Assembly: GCA_947474755.1 (NCBI GenBank)
Contig: CANJJE010000001.1
Coordinates: 62,001-126,000, forward strand
Length of the DNA: 64,000 nucleotides
Direction of reading: 5' to 3'
DNA from: Burkholderiales bacterium
GTDB lineage: Bacteria > Pseudomonadota > Gammaproteobacteria > Burkholderiales > Burkholderiaceae_C
Shown here piece by piece: positions 1 to 9,121 of this stretch. The translations under genes were made by a program, and so were the position numbers. The notes below the pieces were generated by a model. It saw only the letters and a program-made list of their open reading frames with translations. It was not told the DNA's origin and searched no databases. Positions within the stretch are counted from its first letter, which is position 1. The number at the start of each line of letters is the position of its first letter.

Positions 1-348
1 GCGATGGCGCAGGTTCGCAGTGGCGATTTCGCGGCGGCTGCCACCTCGCTGGCAGTGTTCCGCAGCCTCTATCCCGCCAGTGGCTATGGCCAGTCGGTGT
101 TGTTCTGGCTCGGCAATGCCCATTACGGCAATCGCAGCTATGCCGACGCCATTTCCTCGTTCCGCAGTTTCGCCACCAGCTATCCCGGCGACCTGCGCGC
201 CCCGGAAGCGCTGCTGGCGATTGCGAACTGCCAGTTCGAATTGAAGGACAAGAAGGCGGCCCGCAAGGTGCTCGACGAACTGTTCAAGACCTACCCGGAC
301 TCCGAGGCAGCGCAAGCGGGCAAGGCACGGCTGGCTGCGCTGAAGTGA
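1..348 (+). CDS. cpoB: Tol-Pal system protein CpoB (YbgF), C-terminal part
   Basis: This is the 3' end of a gene that enters from outside the window; the frame is open from base 1. The visible 115 residues are tetratricopeptide-like helices (residues such as FWLGNAHYGNRSYADAIS and LLAIANCQFELKDKKAARK) ending in LAALK, which is the usual C-terminus of CpoB/YbgF. The family is periplasmic and coordinates outer-membrane constriction by Tol-Pal with peptidoglycan synthesis. The N-terminal coiled coil and signal peptide would lie upstream and cannot be checked. The stop codon overlaps the GTG start of tcdA by four bases, the order commonly found in Burkholderiales downstream of tolB-pal. Confidence 0.88.
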   Translation, partial: AMAQVRSGDFAAAATSLAVFRSLYPASGYGQSVLFWLGNAHYGNRSYADAISSFRSFATSYPGDLRAPEALLAIANCQFELKDKKAARKVLDELFKTYPDSEAAQAGKARLAALK

Positions 349-1118
349 ATGCGCCGCAGGCCATCGACGACGCGTCGGTGGCCGATCTCGAACGCCGCTT
401 CGGCGGTTTGCGGCGCTTGCATGGCGACGCCGGCTACGACCGTTTGCGCGCCGCCCGCGTCGCGGTCGTCGGCCTGGGCGGCGTCGGATCCTGGGCCGCC
501 GAGGCCCTGGCACGCAGCGGCGTCGCCGAGCTGACGCTGATCGACCTGGACCAGGTATCGGAAGGCAATATCAATCGCCAGGTGCAGGCACTCGGTCGTA
601 CGGTCGGCCAGTCCAAGGCGCAGGCCTTGTGTGAACGACTGGCCGATGTTCATCCGGGTTGCGTGCTGCGTCCGATCGAGGAATTCGTCGATTCCGACAA
701 CTGGCCGGCGCTGCTGAAGCAACCGGTCGATGCGCTGATCGACGCCTGCGATCAGGTGCGCGCGAAGGCGGTGCTCGCCACCTGGGCGATCGCCACCGGC
801 ACTGCCTTTGTCAGCGTGGGCGCCGCCGGCGGCAAGCAACGCCCACAGGCTGTCGAGGTCAGCGACCTGGCCGAGGCCACGCACGATCCGCTGCTGGCAT
901 CGCTGCGTCAGCGTCTGCGTCAGCACCATGGCGCTGTGCGCCGCGGGCCCATGGGTGTCCACTGTGTCTATTCCCGCGAAGCGGTTCGCCAGCCGGAGCA
1001 GGCTTGCGACACCGAGGGCAATCTGAACTGCCACGGCTATGGATCGAGCGTGACCGTCACCGCGACATTCGGCATGGTGGCCGCGAGTGAAGTCGTGCGT
1101 GCCTGGCTGAGCCGCTGA
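345..1118 (+). CDS. tcdA: tRNA threonylcarbamoyladenosine dehydratase TcdA
   Basis: A 257-residue E1-like (ThiF/MoeB) protein. The nucleotide-binding loop GLGGVG lies at residues 43-48, followed by the family motif around NINRQ near residue 77 and the C-terminal HGYGSSVTVTATFGM. TcdA uses ATP to cyclise t6A37 of ANN-decoding tRNAs to ct6A. The start is GTG at 345, overlapping the cpoB stop (GTGA), which implies translational coupling. Two tRNA-Lys genes, substrates of t6A modification, follow directly, although that adjacency may be chance. Confidence 0.9.
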   Translation: MNAPQAIDDASVADLERRFGGLRRLHGDAGYDRLRAARVAVVGLGGVGSWAAEALARSGVAELTLIDLDQVSEGNINRQVQALGRTVGQSKAQALCERLADVHPGCVLRPIEEFVDSDNWPALLKQPVDALIDACDQVRAKAVLATWAIATGTAFVSVGAAGGKQRPQAVEVSDLAEATHDPLLASLRQRLRQHHGAVRRGPMGVHCVYSREAVRQPEQACDTEGNLNCHGYGSSVTVTATFGMVAASEVVRAWLSR

Positions 1119-1167
1119 GTACCGCCACGAGCCGCACGTGCCTCGCCAACAGGCCCGGAAGTCGGGC

Positions 1168-1173
1168 TACAAT
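1168..1173 (+). promoter_or_regulatory. putative -10 box of tRNA-Lys operon
   Basis: TACAAT lies 14 bases before the mature 5' end of the first tRNA-Lys, the right place for a sigma70 -10 element. No good -35 hexamer is visible 16-18 bases upstream, so this is a weak call based on position and five-of-six match to TATAAT. Confidence 0.4.
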
Positions 1174-1187
1174 ATTTGGCTGCTCGG

Positions 1188-1263
1188 GGGTTGTTAGCTC
1201 AGTTGGTAGAGCAGCGGACTTTTAATCCGTAGGTCGTGGGTTCGAGTCCCGCACAACCCACCA
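1188..1263 (+). tRNA. tRNA-Lys(TTT)
   Basis: A 76-base cloverleaf. The acceptor arm GGGTTGT pairs with ACAACCC, the discriminator is A, and CCA is genomically encoded. The D-loop is AGCTCAGTTGGTAGAGC, the anticodon loop CTTTTAA gives anticodon UUU (lysine), and the T-arm has GGGTTCGAGTCCC. It is first in a tandem pair and shares its D-arm and anticodon stem with the next tRNA. Confidence 0.97.
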
Positions 1264-1301
1264 TCGGCACAAATCGTTTTCTTCCGAAGGCGTCAAGCTT
1301 C

Positions 1302-1377
1302 GGGCTCTTAGCTCAGTTGGTAGAGCAGCGGACTCTTAATCCGTAGGTCGAGTGTTCGAGTCACTCAGGGCCCACCA
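1302..1377 (+). tRNA. tRNA-Lys(CTT)
   Basis: A 76-base cloverleaf. The acceptor GGGCTCT pairs with AGGGCCC (one G-U), the discriminator is A, and CCA is encoded. The anticodon loop CTCTTAA gives CUU (lysine). The D-arm and anticodon stem match the preceding tRNA-Lys(TTT), while the acceptor and T-stem differ by compensating changes. It lies 38 bases after its partner and is presumably co-transcribed. Confidence 0.96.
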
Positions 1378-1396
1378 AAATCAGGTAAAGAAATCA

Positions 1397-1430
1397 AGGA
1401 CTCAGGCGCTCAGGCTCCTGAGTCCTTTTT
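1397..1430 (+). terminator. Rho-independent terminator of the tRNA-Lys pair
   Basis: A perfect 10-bp stem (AGGACTCAGG / CCTGAGTCCT) with a 10-base loop, followed by a T5 run, about 20 bases after the second tRNA-Lys. Confidence 0.88.
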
Positions 1431-1544
1431 CTTTGGTGTCGCTGCCTTGGGTGTCATGCAGCCACCGGGAAGGTGCCTCGCATCTCCAACCCGTACTTCT
1501 ATTCCGACCCCACGCACCTTCTTTGTCCCAGCGCAGTGGATCGA

Positions 1545-2381
1545 TCACGCCCCCAGTTTCCAGCCCAGCCACTCGTGCAGCACCAGCCGTACGCGCTGGA
1601 AGCCGGCCGACGTCGGCAGCCACGAGAGTTGCGGGATGTCGGTCCTGGTAGCCAGCGCCATTGGTGCCGCTTCGATGCGGATGTCACTGTCGGCTGCCGC
1701 CGCTTCGAACAGCGCCTTGGCGCGCTGCATATGCCAGCCCCGTGTCACCAGCAGCACATGGCGCACGCCGGAGGCCTGCAGCAGCGGCAGGCTGCGCGAG
1801 GCATTCTCCCGCGTGTCGCGCGACTCGGCCTCGACCCAGCGCAGTGGGTGGCCGAACTCCTGTGCCGCGATCCGCGCGGCCACCTCCGCCTCGGCCGCGC
1901 CGGCCTGGTTGGCCCAGCCGGTGCCGCCGCTGAAGCCCACCGGCCAGCCGGTTTCGCGGCTGAGCCACAGGCCGTAGCGCAGGCTTTCCAGCGAGTGCGA
2001 CGACAGATTGCTCATGCCGTACTCCGGTGCATACGGTTCGACTCCACCGCCCAGCACGAGAATCGCGACAGGGCTGCCGATCGTGGGGGAAGCGCTGGTC
2101 GCGGACCGGCCCTCGGCGCGCAGCGCGGCGATGCGGTCGGATCCCAGCGGTGGTGAGGCGGTCAGCAGCAAGGGCTCGATCAGGCGGGCAAGACCGGCGC
2201 AGGCAGTCAGCCACAGCCCGGCGACGCTGAGCAAGACCAGCAGCCATCCCCATCCGCGGCGCACCAGCATCAGCCGTGCGCCGACCAGCACCGTCAGAAG
2301 CAGTGGAACTGGCGGCAGCAGCAGGGCGGTCAGTACAGGTTTCCAGGTCTCTATGCCGAGCAGGCTGATGAGGCTGTGCAA
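1545..2381 (-). CDS. YdcF/ElyC family (DUF218) inner-membrane protein
   Basis: A 278-residue protein with two N-terminal membrane segments (about residues 15-38 and 45-63), then a DUF218 domain: AILVLGGGVE (106-114), SGGTG (151-155), the acidic ESRDTRENA (186-194) and VTRGWHMQRA (212-221). ElyC/YdcF-type proteins act in envelope integrity and polyprenyl-carrier or peptidoglycan-related metabolism; the exact reaction is not established. The frame is open much further upstream, but that part is antisense to DUF748. I chose TTG at 2381 because AAGGA sits nine bases before it and the membrane segment follows. It is divergent from the DUF748 gene. Confidence 0.8.
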   Translation of the reverse strand: MHSLISLLGIETWKPVLTALLLPPVPLLLTVLVGARLMLVRRGWGWLLVLLSVAGLWLTACAGLARLIEPLLLTASPPLGSDRIAALRAEGRSATSASPTIGSPVAILVLGGGVEPYAPEYGMSNLSSHSLESLRYGLWLSRETGWPVGFSGGTGWANQAGAAEAEVAARIAAQEFGHPLRWVEAESRDTRENASRSLPLLQASGVRHVLLVTRGWHMQRAKALFEAAAADSDIRIEAAPMALATRTDIPQLSWLPTSAGFQRVRLVLHEWLGWKLGA

Positions 2382-2498
2382 ACGGGTGGGTCCTTGGCCT
2401 GAGCGTGGAAAATGTTCATTGTGATCAGGTGCTGGAGCATGACACCATAGGCGGCTGCGCCCGTGTCGTCGATCGGGTGATACGGTAGGGAGCAGGCA

Positions 2499-5400
2499 GT
2501 GAAGTGGTTGCGGCGTTTTGCGTGGGCGGGTCTGGCGTTGATCGTGCTGTGGGCGCTGGCTTGGGCGATCGTGCCGCCGCTTCTGAAGTCTCAGTCGCAG
2601 CAGCGTCTGAGCGAAATGCTGGGCCGCAGCGTGACCTTGGGCGAAGTCGGTTTCAGCCCCTGGTCGCTTGAACTGACGCTGCGCGACATCGTGATCGGCG
2701 GCGCGCCCGGTGATCCGAAGGCGCTGCCGCTGCTCAGGGTGGCACGGCTGTATGTCAATGCCGACATCAGCTCTGTGCTGCGTGCGGCGCCAGTGGTCGA
2801 GGCCTTCGAGATCGACGCCCCCGAACTGCGCGTCGCGCGTACCTCCCCCGGCCACTACGACATCGACGACCTGATTGCCCGATTCCAGCCCACCTCGCCC
2901 GAGCCACCGCCGTCGCACCCGCTGCGCTTCGCGCTGTACAACCTGAAGGTCAGCAATGCGGCGGTGTTTTTCGACGACCTCCCGAGGCGCCAGCAGCACC
3001 GTATCGAAGCGCTGCAACTGGGCCTGCCTTTCATCGCCAGCCTGCCGTCGAAGATCGATGTGAAGGTCGAGCCACGGCTTGCCTTCCGTTTCAACGGTAC
3101 CCCGTTCGACACCGGCGCGCAGGCGACGCCTTTCGCGCAGACACGGCAGGCAACGCTTCAGTTGAAGATGGGTGAGCTCGACCTGTCGCTCTATCGAGGC
3201 TACCTTCCCGCAGCGCTGCCGGTGCGCCTGAACCGCGGCAGTGTCGCGGCCGACCTCGTGCTCGACTTCGCGATGCCAGTGAACGCGGAGCCGAGCGCGG
3301 TCTTGCGGGGTAGCGTCGTGGTGGACAACTTCGCCATCGATGACACGGCAGGGGCGGTGCTGCTGGAGTGGAAACGCCTGGCGGTGGCGCTGCGCGACGT
3401 CAGGCCGCTGCACCGCGAACTCTCTTTCGGTGTGATCGAGTTCGATGCGCCGACACTGCATGTGAGCCGTGATGCGGCAGGCCGCTTGAACCTGGCATCA
3501 CTCGCGGGCAAGAAGCCGTCGAGCGCCACCGCCACGCCCGCTGCCCTGGCCTCAGCGCCCGTGGCCGCCACCGCTCCTGCCGCGCCATGGAAGGTCCGGG
3601 TCGACGCCCTGCGGCTCAACGGCCTGAGCGTGTTGTGGGCCGATGCCAGTGTCACTCCGCCGGCTGCGCTGGCGCTGCAGGCGGTTGATGTGAAGGCCGG
3701 TCCGCTGGCCTACCCTTTCGCTGCGGACAGCGCGATGCCCTTGAGCCTTCAGGCGACGCTGGCCGGCGCACCGACAGGCTCGCCGACGCGCGGCAATGTG
3801 GTGCTGGAAGGACGGGTGAGTGATCGGCAGGCGCAGCTCGATGTGAAGCTCAGCGCCCTCGCACTCGAGGCGCTCGCGCCTTATGTGTCGCAGTCGCTGA
3901 ATGCCCGGATCAGTGGCAGGCTGGCTGCTTCGGCGCAGCTGAACTGGGCGGCGGGCGATGCGCCCAGGCTCACGGTGGCGCGTGGCGAACTCACGCTCGA
4001 CGATTTGCAGGTCGCCGATGGTGCTGTCGCGAGCGCCAAGGGCAAGGGCAGGGTCGCCTCGAAGCCACCTGCGGTCGCGCTGAAGCAGTTCTCGGTGCAA
4101 GGCGCCGAGGTCGATGTGCTGGCGCGCCGCGTCGCGCTGGCCAGCGTCAAGTTGGTGCAGCCGGTGCTCGCGGTTTCTCGCGACCGTGAAGCCTTGTGGA
4201 ATGTGCAGCGCTGGATCCGCTCCACCGCACCGGCTGCTGCGCCGACCCGCCCGGCGGCCGCATCCGCGTCGGTACCTGCAATGGCGGGCGATGCGGGCTG
4301 GCGCGTCGATCTGCGCGACTTCGCCATCGATGGGGGGGCCTTGCGGCTGGACGATGCCTGGGTCGACGGCCTCCCTGACAGCGAGCCGACGCGCATCGAC
4401 GTGCGTGCCATCGAGCTCGCCGTGCAGGGTCTCGCATTGAAAGGCGCTCGCAGCACCGCGCCGGCCAAGGTGCGGTTCAGCGCACGCCTGCTCGGCCCGC
4501 GCGAGATCGATCAGGCGGCCAGCAAGGCCAGCGACAAATCGACGGCGGTGGCGCTGGGCGCCGTGACCTCGGGCGTGATCGAGTGGCGCGGTCAACTGGG
4601 TCTGCAGCCCTTGATGGTCAAGGGCGCGCTCAAGCTCGATCGCTTCCCCTTGCAGGCCTTCGAGCCCTACGTGCGCGACCGCCTGCCGGTGCGTCTGCTG
4701 CGCGCCGAGACTGGCATCAAGGCCAATGTGTCGGTGAAGGAACTGCCCGCGGGGCTGGACATCGGTGTCACCGGCGATGTGCTGCTGGCCGACGTGCTGG
4801 TCCACAGCAGGCCTGCGGCGGGCGCCAAACCCGGCATCGGCAACACCGACGAGTTGCTGAGCTGGCAGTCATTCAAGCTCAACAGCGTCACCCTGGCGAT
4901 GGCGCCTGGTCGTGGGCCTGTGATCGACATCACCGAGGCGGCGCTGGCTGACTTCTATTCCCGTCTGGTCATCACCGAGGACGGGCGCTTCAACCTTCAG
5001 GACATGTCGGCGAGCCGGGCTGCTGTCCCGGGCAACGCGGCCAGTGCGCCGACCTTGATGCAGGCGGCACCTGTGCCACCTGCCGTGACCGCGAGACCTG
5101 CCGCCACGGGTGCGGTGGACACGGCCGCAGCGCCGGCGGCGCCGATGCAGCTGAGCATCGGCGCGACCAGGCTGACCAATGGCCGCATCGATTTCAGCGA
5201 TCGCTTCGTGCGCCCCAACTACAGCGCCGAACTCACCGAGCTGAACGGCACCCTGGGTGCGTTCCGCTCGGGCTCTCGCGAGATGGCGACGCTGGAGTTG
5301 CACGGCCGCGCCGCCGGCACTGCGCTGCTCGACATCTCGGGTCAGCTCAACCCGATGGCCAAGCCCCTGGCGTTGAACATTCGTGCGAAGGCGACCGACC

Positions 5401-6350
5401 TCGAACTGGCGCCGTTGTCACCTTATGCGGGCAAGTACGCGGGCTACGCGATCGAGCGCGGCAAGCTCAGCATGGATGTGTCCTACGCGATCAGCCCGGA
5501 TGGCCGTCTGGAGGCCAAGAACCAGGTGATCCTGAACCAGCTGACCTTCGGCGAGCGCATCGACAGCCCGAGCGCCACCAAGCTGCCGGTTCTGCTGGCG
5601 GTGGCCCTGCTGAAGGACCGCCGCGGGGTGATCGACGTCAACCTGCCGATCAGCGGCTCGCTGAACGACCCGCAGTTCAGCGTCGGCGGCATCATCTTCA
5701 AGGTGATCATCAATCTGATCGAGAAGGCCATCACCGCGCCTTTTTCGCTGATGTTCGGCGGCGGCAGTGAAGACCTCAGCGAGGTGGCCTTCGGTGCTGG
5801 TGTGCCGTACTTCACCGAGGCCGGTGCCGCGGCACTGGACAAGGTGGCGCAGGCGCTGGCCGACCGGCCCTCGCTGAAGATGACGGTGACCGGGGTGTCC
5901 GATCCGGCCACCGAACTCGACGGCTATGTGCAGGCGACGCTCGATGCCAGGCTGGCGCAGGAACGCAAGAAGGAAGCCGCGCGTTCCGGCGCGGCGGCCA
6001 CGGCGGCCAGTGCGCCCGCGGCGCCGGTGTTCGCTCCAGGTGAGCGCGACGAGCTGCTGAAGGCGGTCTACAAGGACACCGACATCCCTGACAAGCCCCG
6101 CAACCTGGTCGGTCTGGCCAAGGGCCTGCCGCCGGCTGAGATGGAAGCCCTGCTGAAGTCGACCATCGAGGTCACGCCCGACGCGATGCGCCAGCTGGCG
6201 TTGCAGCGTGGCCTGGCGGTGCGCGATGCGCTCGTTGCCAGAGGGCTGCCGAGCGAGCGGCTGTTCATCGCGGCGCCCAGAGTGCGTAGCGCGGCACAGG
6301 GCGCCGAAGCCTGGCTGCCCAGCGCCAAGCTGTCCTTGACGAGCGATTGA
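2499..6350 (+). CDS. DUF748 domain AsmA-like envelope protein
   Basis: A very large protein (1283 residues). One N-terminal transmembrane helix (about residues 7-29) is followed by an AsmA-like beta-rich body with several Ala/Pro-rich linkers (around residues 345-365, 580-600 and 850-880). Near residue 960 it has the conserved DUF748 stretch with GQLNPMAKPLALNI, then NLPISGSLNDPQFSVG (about 1048-1063), typical of AsmA/TamB-related lipid-trafficking proteins. Such proteins are predicted to bridge the periplasm; the function here is inferred. The start is GTG at 2499 with GGGAG upstream. The TonB-receptor gene starts 10 bases after its stop. Confidence 0.8.
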   Translation: MKWLRRFAWAGLALIVLWALAWAIVPPLLKSQSQQRLSEMLGRSVTLGEVGFSPWSLELTLRDIVIGGAPGDPKALPLLRVARLYVNADISSVLRAAPVVEAFEIDAPELRVARTSPGHYDIDDLIARFQPTSPEPPPSHPLRFALYNLKVSNAAVFFDDLPRRQQHRIEALQLGLPFIASLPSKIDVKVEPRLAFRFNGTPFDTGAQATPFAQTRQATLQLKMGELDLSLYRGYLPAALPVRLNRGSVAADLVLDFAMPVNAEPSAVLRGSVVVDNFAIDDTAGAVLLEWKRLAVALRDVRPLHRELSFGVIEFDAPTLHVSRDAAGRLNLASLAGKKPSSATATPAALASAPVAATAPAAPWKVRVDALRLNGLSVLWADASVTPPAALALQAVDVKAGPLAYPFAADSAMPLSLQATLAGAPTGSPTRGNVVLEGRVSDRQAQLDVKLSALALEALAPYVSQSLNARISGRLAASAQLNWAAGDAPRLTVARGELTLDDLQVADGAVASAKGKGRVASKPPAVALKQFSVQGAEVDVLARRVALASVKLVQPVLAVSRDREALWNVQRWIRSTAPAAAPTRPAAASASVPAMAGDAGWRVDLRDFAIDGGALRLDDAWVDGLPDSEPTRIDVRAIELAVQGLALKGARSTAPAKVRFSARLLGPREIDQAASKASDKSTAVALGAVTSGVIEWRGQLGLQPLMVKGALKLDRFPLQAFEPYVRDRLPVRLLRAETGIKANVSVKELPAGLDIGVTGDVLLADVLVHSRPAAGAKPGIGNTDELLSWQSFKLNSVTLAMAPGRGPVIDITEAALADFYSRLVITEDGRFNLQDMSASRAAVPGNAASAPTLMQAAPVPPAVTARPAATGAVDTAAAPAAPMQLSIGATRLTNGRIDFSDRFVRPNYSAELTELNGTLGAFRSGSREMATLELHGRAAGTALLDISGQLNPMAKPLALNIRAKATDLELAPLSPYAGKYAGYAIERGKLSMDVSYAISPDGRLEAKNQVILNQLTFGERIDSPSATKLPVLLAVALLKDRRGVIDVNLPISGSLNDPQFSVGGIIFKVIINLIEKAITAPFSLMFGGGSEDLSEVAFGAGVPYFTEAGAAALDKVAQALADRPSLKMTVTGVSDPATELDGYVQATLDARLAQERKKEAARSGAAATAASAPAAPVFAPGERDELLKAVYKDTDIPDKPRNLVGLAKGLPPAEMEALLKSTIEVTPDAMRQLALQRGLAVRDALVARGLPSERLFIAAPRVRSAAQGAEAWLPSAKLSLTSD

Positions 6351-6360
6351 CATCTTGCGC

Positions 6361-8487
6361 ATGCAACCCAATCTCAGAAGCCGTCTTCAAACCTTCCTGC
6401 TGTGTGCGGTGCCAGCTGTGGCGGGTGAAGCGAGTGCTCAGGCCACCTCGCTCGAGACCGTGGTGATCTCGGGTCGACGGATCCGCGAGCCCTCGTTCGA
6501 TGTGCCGGCTGCGATCTCCGCCGTGAGCCGCGACACGATAGAAAGCGCGGGCCCGCAGGTCAGTCTGGCCGAGGTCCTGAACCGGGTGCCGGGAATCTCC
6601 GTGTTGAACCGCAACAACGACGCACAGGACTTGCAGCTGTCGATCCGTGGCTTTGGCGCTCGGTCGACATTCGGCATCCGCGGCGTCAAGGTGCTGGTCG
6701 ATGGCATCCCGGCCACGATGCCCGATGGGCAAGGTCAGGTGTCGAACGTGTCGCTTGGATCGGTCGGGCGCATCGAAGTACTGCGCGGTCCGCTGGCGCA
6801 GCTGTACGGCAATGCCGCTGGCGGCGTGGTGCGGATCGTGACGCAAGACGATGCGCTGGTGCCGACGGCCAGCTTCACGGCCGCGCGGGGCCGTTTCGGG
6901 CTGCGCAAGATCGGCGTCAAGGCCAGCACCAGCACGCCGGACTATGGCCTGACCATCGAGGGCGCCGAGAGCCGCACCGACGGGTTCCGTGCGCGCAGCG
7001 AGTCCGAGCGGCGTCAGCTCAACGCCCGCTGGCAAGCACAGGCAAGCGACGACACTCATCTGGCCATCGTGCTCAATGCGCTCGACCAGCCGCTGTCGAA
7101 GGACCCACTGGGCTTGACCGCCACGCAGTTCCGCAGCCGCGACCCCGGAAGTCAGCCGGCCTACCTCGCTGCGTTGGCGCAGGATCCGCGCAAGACCGTT
7201 CGCCAGGAGCAGTTGGGTGCCACCCTCGAGCACCGCCTGGGCGAGGCGACCGAGCTGTCTGCCAGCCTGTACCTCGGCTCGCGCCGTCTGGCGAATGCGC
7301 TGTCGATCCCGATCGCGGCTCAGGGGTCACCCACGTCGAGTGGCGGCATCGTGGACTTCGATCGAACCTATGGCGGTGGCACGCTGCAGGGGGCCCACCG
7401 AGTGGCACTCGGAGATGGTCGATTCCTGAAGTTGAACGCGGGCCTCGAGGTTGAAACCTATCGAGAAGACCGCCAGGGCTACGTCAACACACGCGGCCAG
7501 CGCGGTGACCTCAAGCGCGACGAGGTCAACACCGTGCGCAGCACGGATGTTTTCATGCAGGCGGCCTATGACCTGAGCGCGCACTGGACACTGACCGCCG
7601 GTGCCCGCCACAGCGATGTCAGATTCAAGTCTGACGACCGTTACATCGCCGCAGGCAACCCCGACGACAGCGGTCGGCGCCACTTCAACGCGATCAACCC
7701 GGTCGCCGGCCTGGCCTGGAAAGCGACGCCCTCGCTCAATGTCTATGCCAATGTCGGCCGTGGCTTCGAGACGCCGACCTTCAACGAGCTGTCATACCGA
7801 TCCAACGGTCTGACCGGGCTGAACACGGCGTTGAAGGCCTCGCGCAGTCGTCACGCCGAGATCGGTGGCAAGTGGAAGATCACTGACGCCCAGCGTCTCG
7901 ATGTGGCCGTGTTCGACATCCGGACCGACGACGAGATCGTCGTGGACACCAGCAGCGGCGGACGCTCGACGTTCAGAAATGCCGGGCGGACCTCGCGGCG
8001 TGGCTTCGAGGTAGCCCACGAGGCCCAGCTGGGAGACACGCTGCACAGCGTGATCAGCCTCACCGCGCTGCGGGCGCGTTTCGACGACAGCTTCACCAGC
8101 GGCTCCGGCAGCGCTGCCGCTCAGGTGCGCGTCGGCAACCGCTTGCCGGGCAGCCCCGATCGCCGTGTGTATGCCGAGCTGGCCTGGTCGCCGAACCGCG
8201 CCTGGAGCGGCTTCACCGGTGCAGCTGAAGTCGTGCACACCGGCCGGCTGTATGTGAACGACACGAACAGCGATGCCGCCTCGAGCAGTACCGTGTTCAA
8301 CCTGCGTGCCAGCTGGCGGCAACAGGTGGGGGGCTGGCAGTTCAGCGAACTGTTGCGAATCGACAATGTGGCCAACCGCTACTACGCCGGATCGGTCATC
8401 GTCAACGAAGGCAACGGCCGCTTTTTCGAGACCGCGTTGCCGCGCACCTGGACGATCGGCATCACCGCCAGCTACGCGTGGCAGTGA
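6361..8487 (+). CDS. TonB-dependent outer-membrane receptor
   Basis: A 708-residue receptor. It has a signal peptide with likely cleavage after residues ASA, a TonB-box-like ETVVISGRR, a plug domain (PAAISAVSRDTI through VEVLRGP-type IEVLRGPLAQLYGNAAGGVV), then a 22-strand barrel ending in AWQ. The plug and barrel resemble siderophore/ferric receptors of the FecA/Fiu/OprC class; the ligand cannot be assigned. No cobalamin or other riboswitch precedes it, since only 10 bases separate it from DUF748. ATG at 6361 was preferred over an in-frame TTG at 6355; no clear ribosome binding site supports either. Confidence 0.82.
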   Translation: MQPNLRSRLQTFLLCAVPAVAGEASAQATSLETVVISGRRIREPSFDVPAAISAVSRDTIESAGPQVSLAEVLNRVPGISVLNRNNDAQDLQLSIRGFGARSTFGIRGVKVLVDGIPATMPDGQGQVSNVSLGSVGRIEVLRGPLAQLYGNAAGGVVRIVTQDDALVPTASFTAARGRFGLRKIGVKASTSTPDYGLTIEGAESRTDGFRARSESERRQLNARWQAQASDDTHLAIVLNALDQPLSKDPLGLTATQFRSRDPGSQPAYLAALAQDPRKTVRQEQLGATLEHRLGEATELSASLYLGSRRLANALSIPIAAQGSPTSSGGIVDFDRTYGGGTLQGAHRVALGDGRFLKLNAGLEVETYREDRQGYVNTRGQRGDLKRDEVNTVRSTDVFMQAAYDLSAHWTLTAGARHSDVRFKSDDRYIAAGNPDDSGRRHFNAINPVAGLAWKATPSLNVYANVGRGFETPTFNELSYRSNGLTGLNTALKASRSRHAEIGGKWKITDAQRLDVAVFDIRTDDEIVVDTSSGGRSTFRNAGRTSRRGFEVAHEAQLGDTLHSVISLTALRARFDDSFTSGSGSAAAQVRVGNRLPGSPDRRVYAELAWSPNRAWSGFTGAAEVVHTGRLYVNDTNSDAASSSTVFNLRASWRQQVGGWQFSELLRIDNVANRYYAGSVIVNEGNGRFFETALPRTWTIGITASYAWQ

Positions 8488-8571
8488 GCGACCGAAAGAA
8501 TGTGTGGTTTTCGTCGACCCAGGGTCTTGGATTGCTTCCGATAATCCACATCTGAAGTCGGAGGGGTTTCC

Positions 8572-9108
8572 ATGGCGCAAGAAGTCATCACACTGGGCGG
8601 CGGTTGTTTCTGGTGCACCGAGGCGGTGTTCGAACTGGTCGATGGCGTCACGGCGGTCGAGTCGGGTTACAGCAATGGCCAGGTCGATCAACCGAGCTAT
8701 GAGCAGGTCTGCACCGGCAAGACCGGCTGCGTCGAGGTGATCCGTGTCACCTTCGACAACGAGCGCATCGGCTTGCGCGAGGTGCTCGAGATCTTCTTCG
8801 TGATCCACGACCCGACCACGCTCAATCGCCAAGGTGCGGACACCGGTACCCAGTACCGCTCAGGCATCTACTTTCACCACCCTGATCAGCAGGTCGTGGC
8901 GCGCGAGGTGATGGCCGAGGTGGACCGGAAGGTGGCCGGCAAGCTCGTCACCGAGCTGCTGCCGGTGGCCACCTATTCTCGTGCCGAGGACTACCACCAG
9001 CACTACTTTGCCAACCACCCTTACCAGGGCTACTGCGCCATGGTGGCAGCGCCGAAGGTCGAGAAATTCCGCAAGACCTTCGCCAACCGGGTCAAGCAGA
9101 CGGTGTGA
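8572..9108 (+). CDS. msrA: peptide-methionine (S)-S-oxide reductase MsrA
   Basis: A 178-residue protein with the MsrA active-site motif GCFWCTE (catalytic Cys12, Phe13, Trp14) at the N-terminus. GTQYRSGIYF lies near residue 90 and a further Cys in GYCAMVAAP near the C-terminus could act as resolving residue. It reduces methionine-S-sulfoxide in oxidised proteins using thioredoxin. There is no signal peptide, so it is cytoplasmic. The start has a good Shine-Dalgarno (GGAGGGG) upstream. Confidence 0.95.
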   Translation: MAQEVITLGGGCFWCTEAVFELVDGVTAVESGYSNGQVDQPSYEQVCTGKTGCVEVIRVTFDNERIGLREVLEIFFVIHDPTTLNRQGADTGTQYRSGIYFHHPDQQVVAREVMAEVDRKVAGKLVTELLPVATYSRAEDYHQHYFANHPYQGYCAMVAAPKVEKFRKTFANRVKQTV

Positions 9109-9121
9109 TGCGGACCGCGTG

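Noticed and set aside
2382-3461. N-terminal extension of the YdcF-type gene through the DUF748 gene
   Set aside because: The first 360 codons are antisense to DUF748 and look like a shadow; a membrane start with a Shine-Dalgarno at 2381 fits better.
6340-6380. Cobalamin or other riboswitch before the first TonB receptor
   Set aside because: Only 10 bases separate it from the preceding gene, so no room for a riboswitch.
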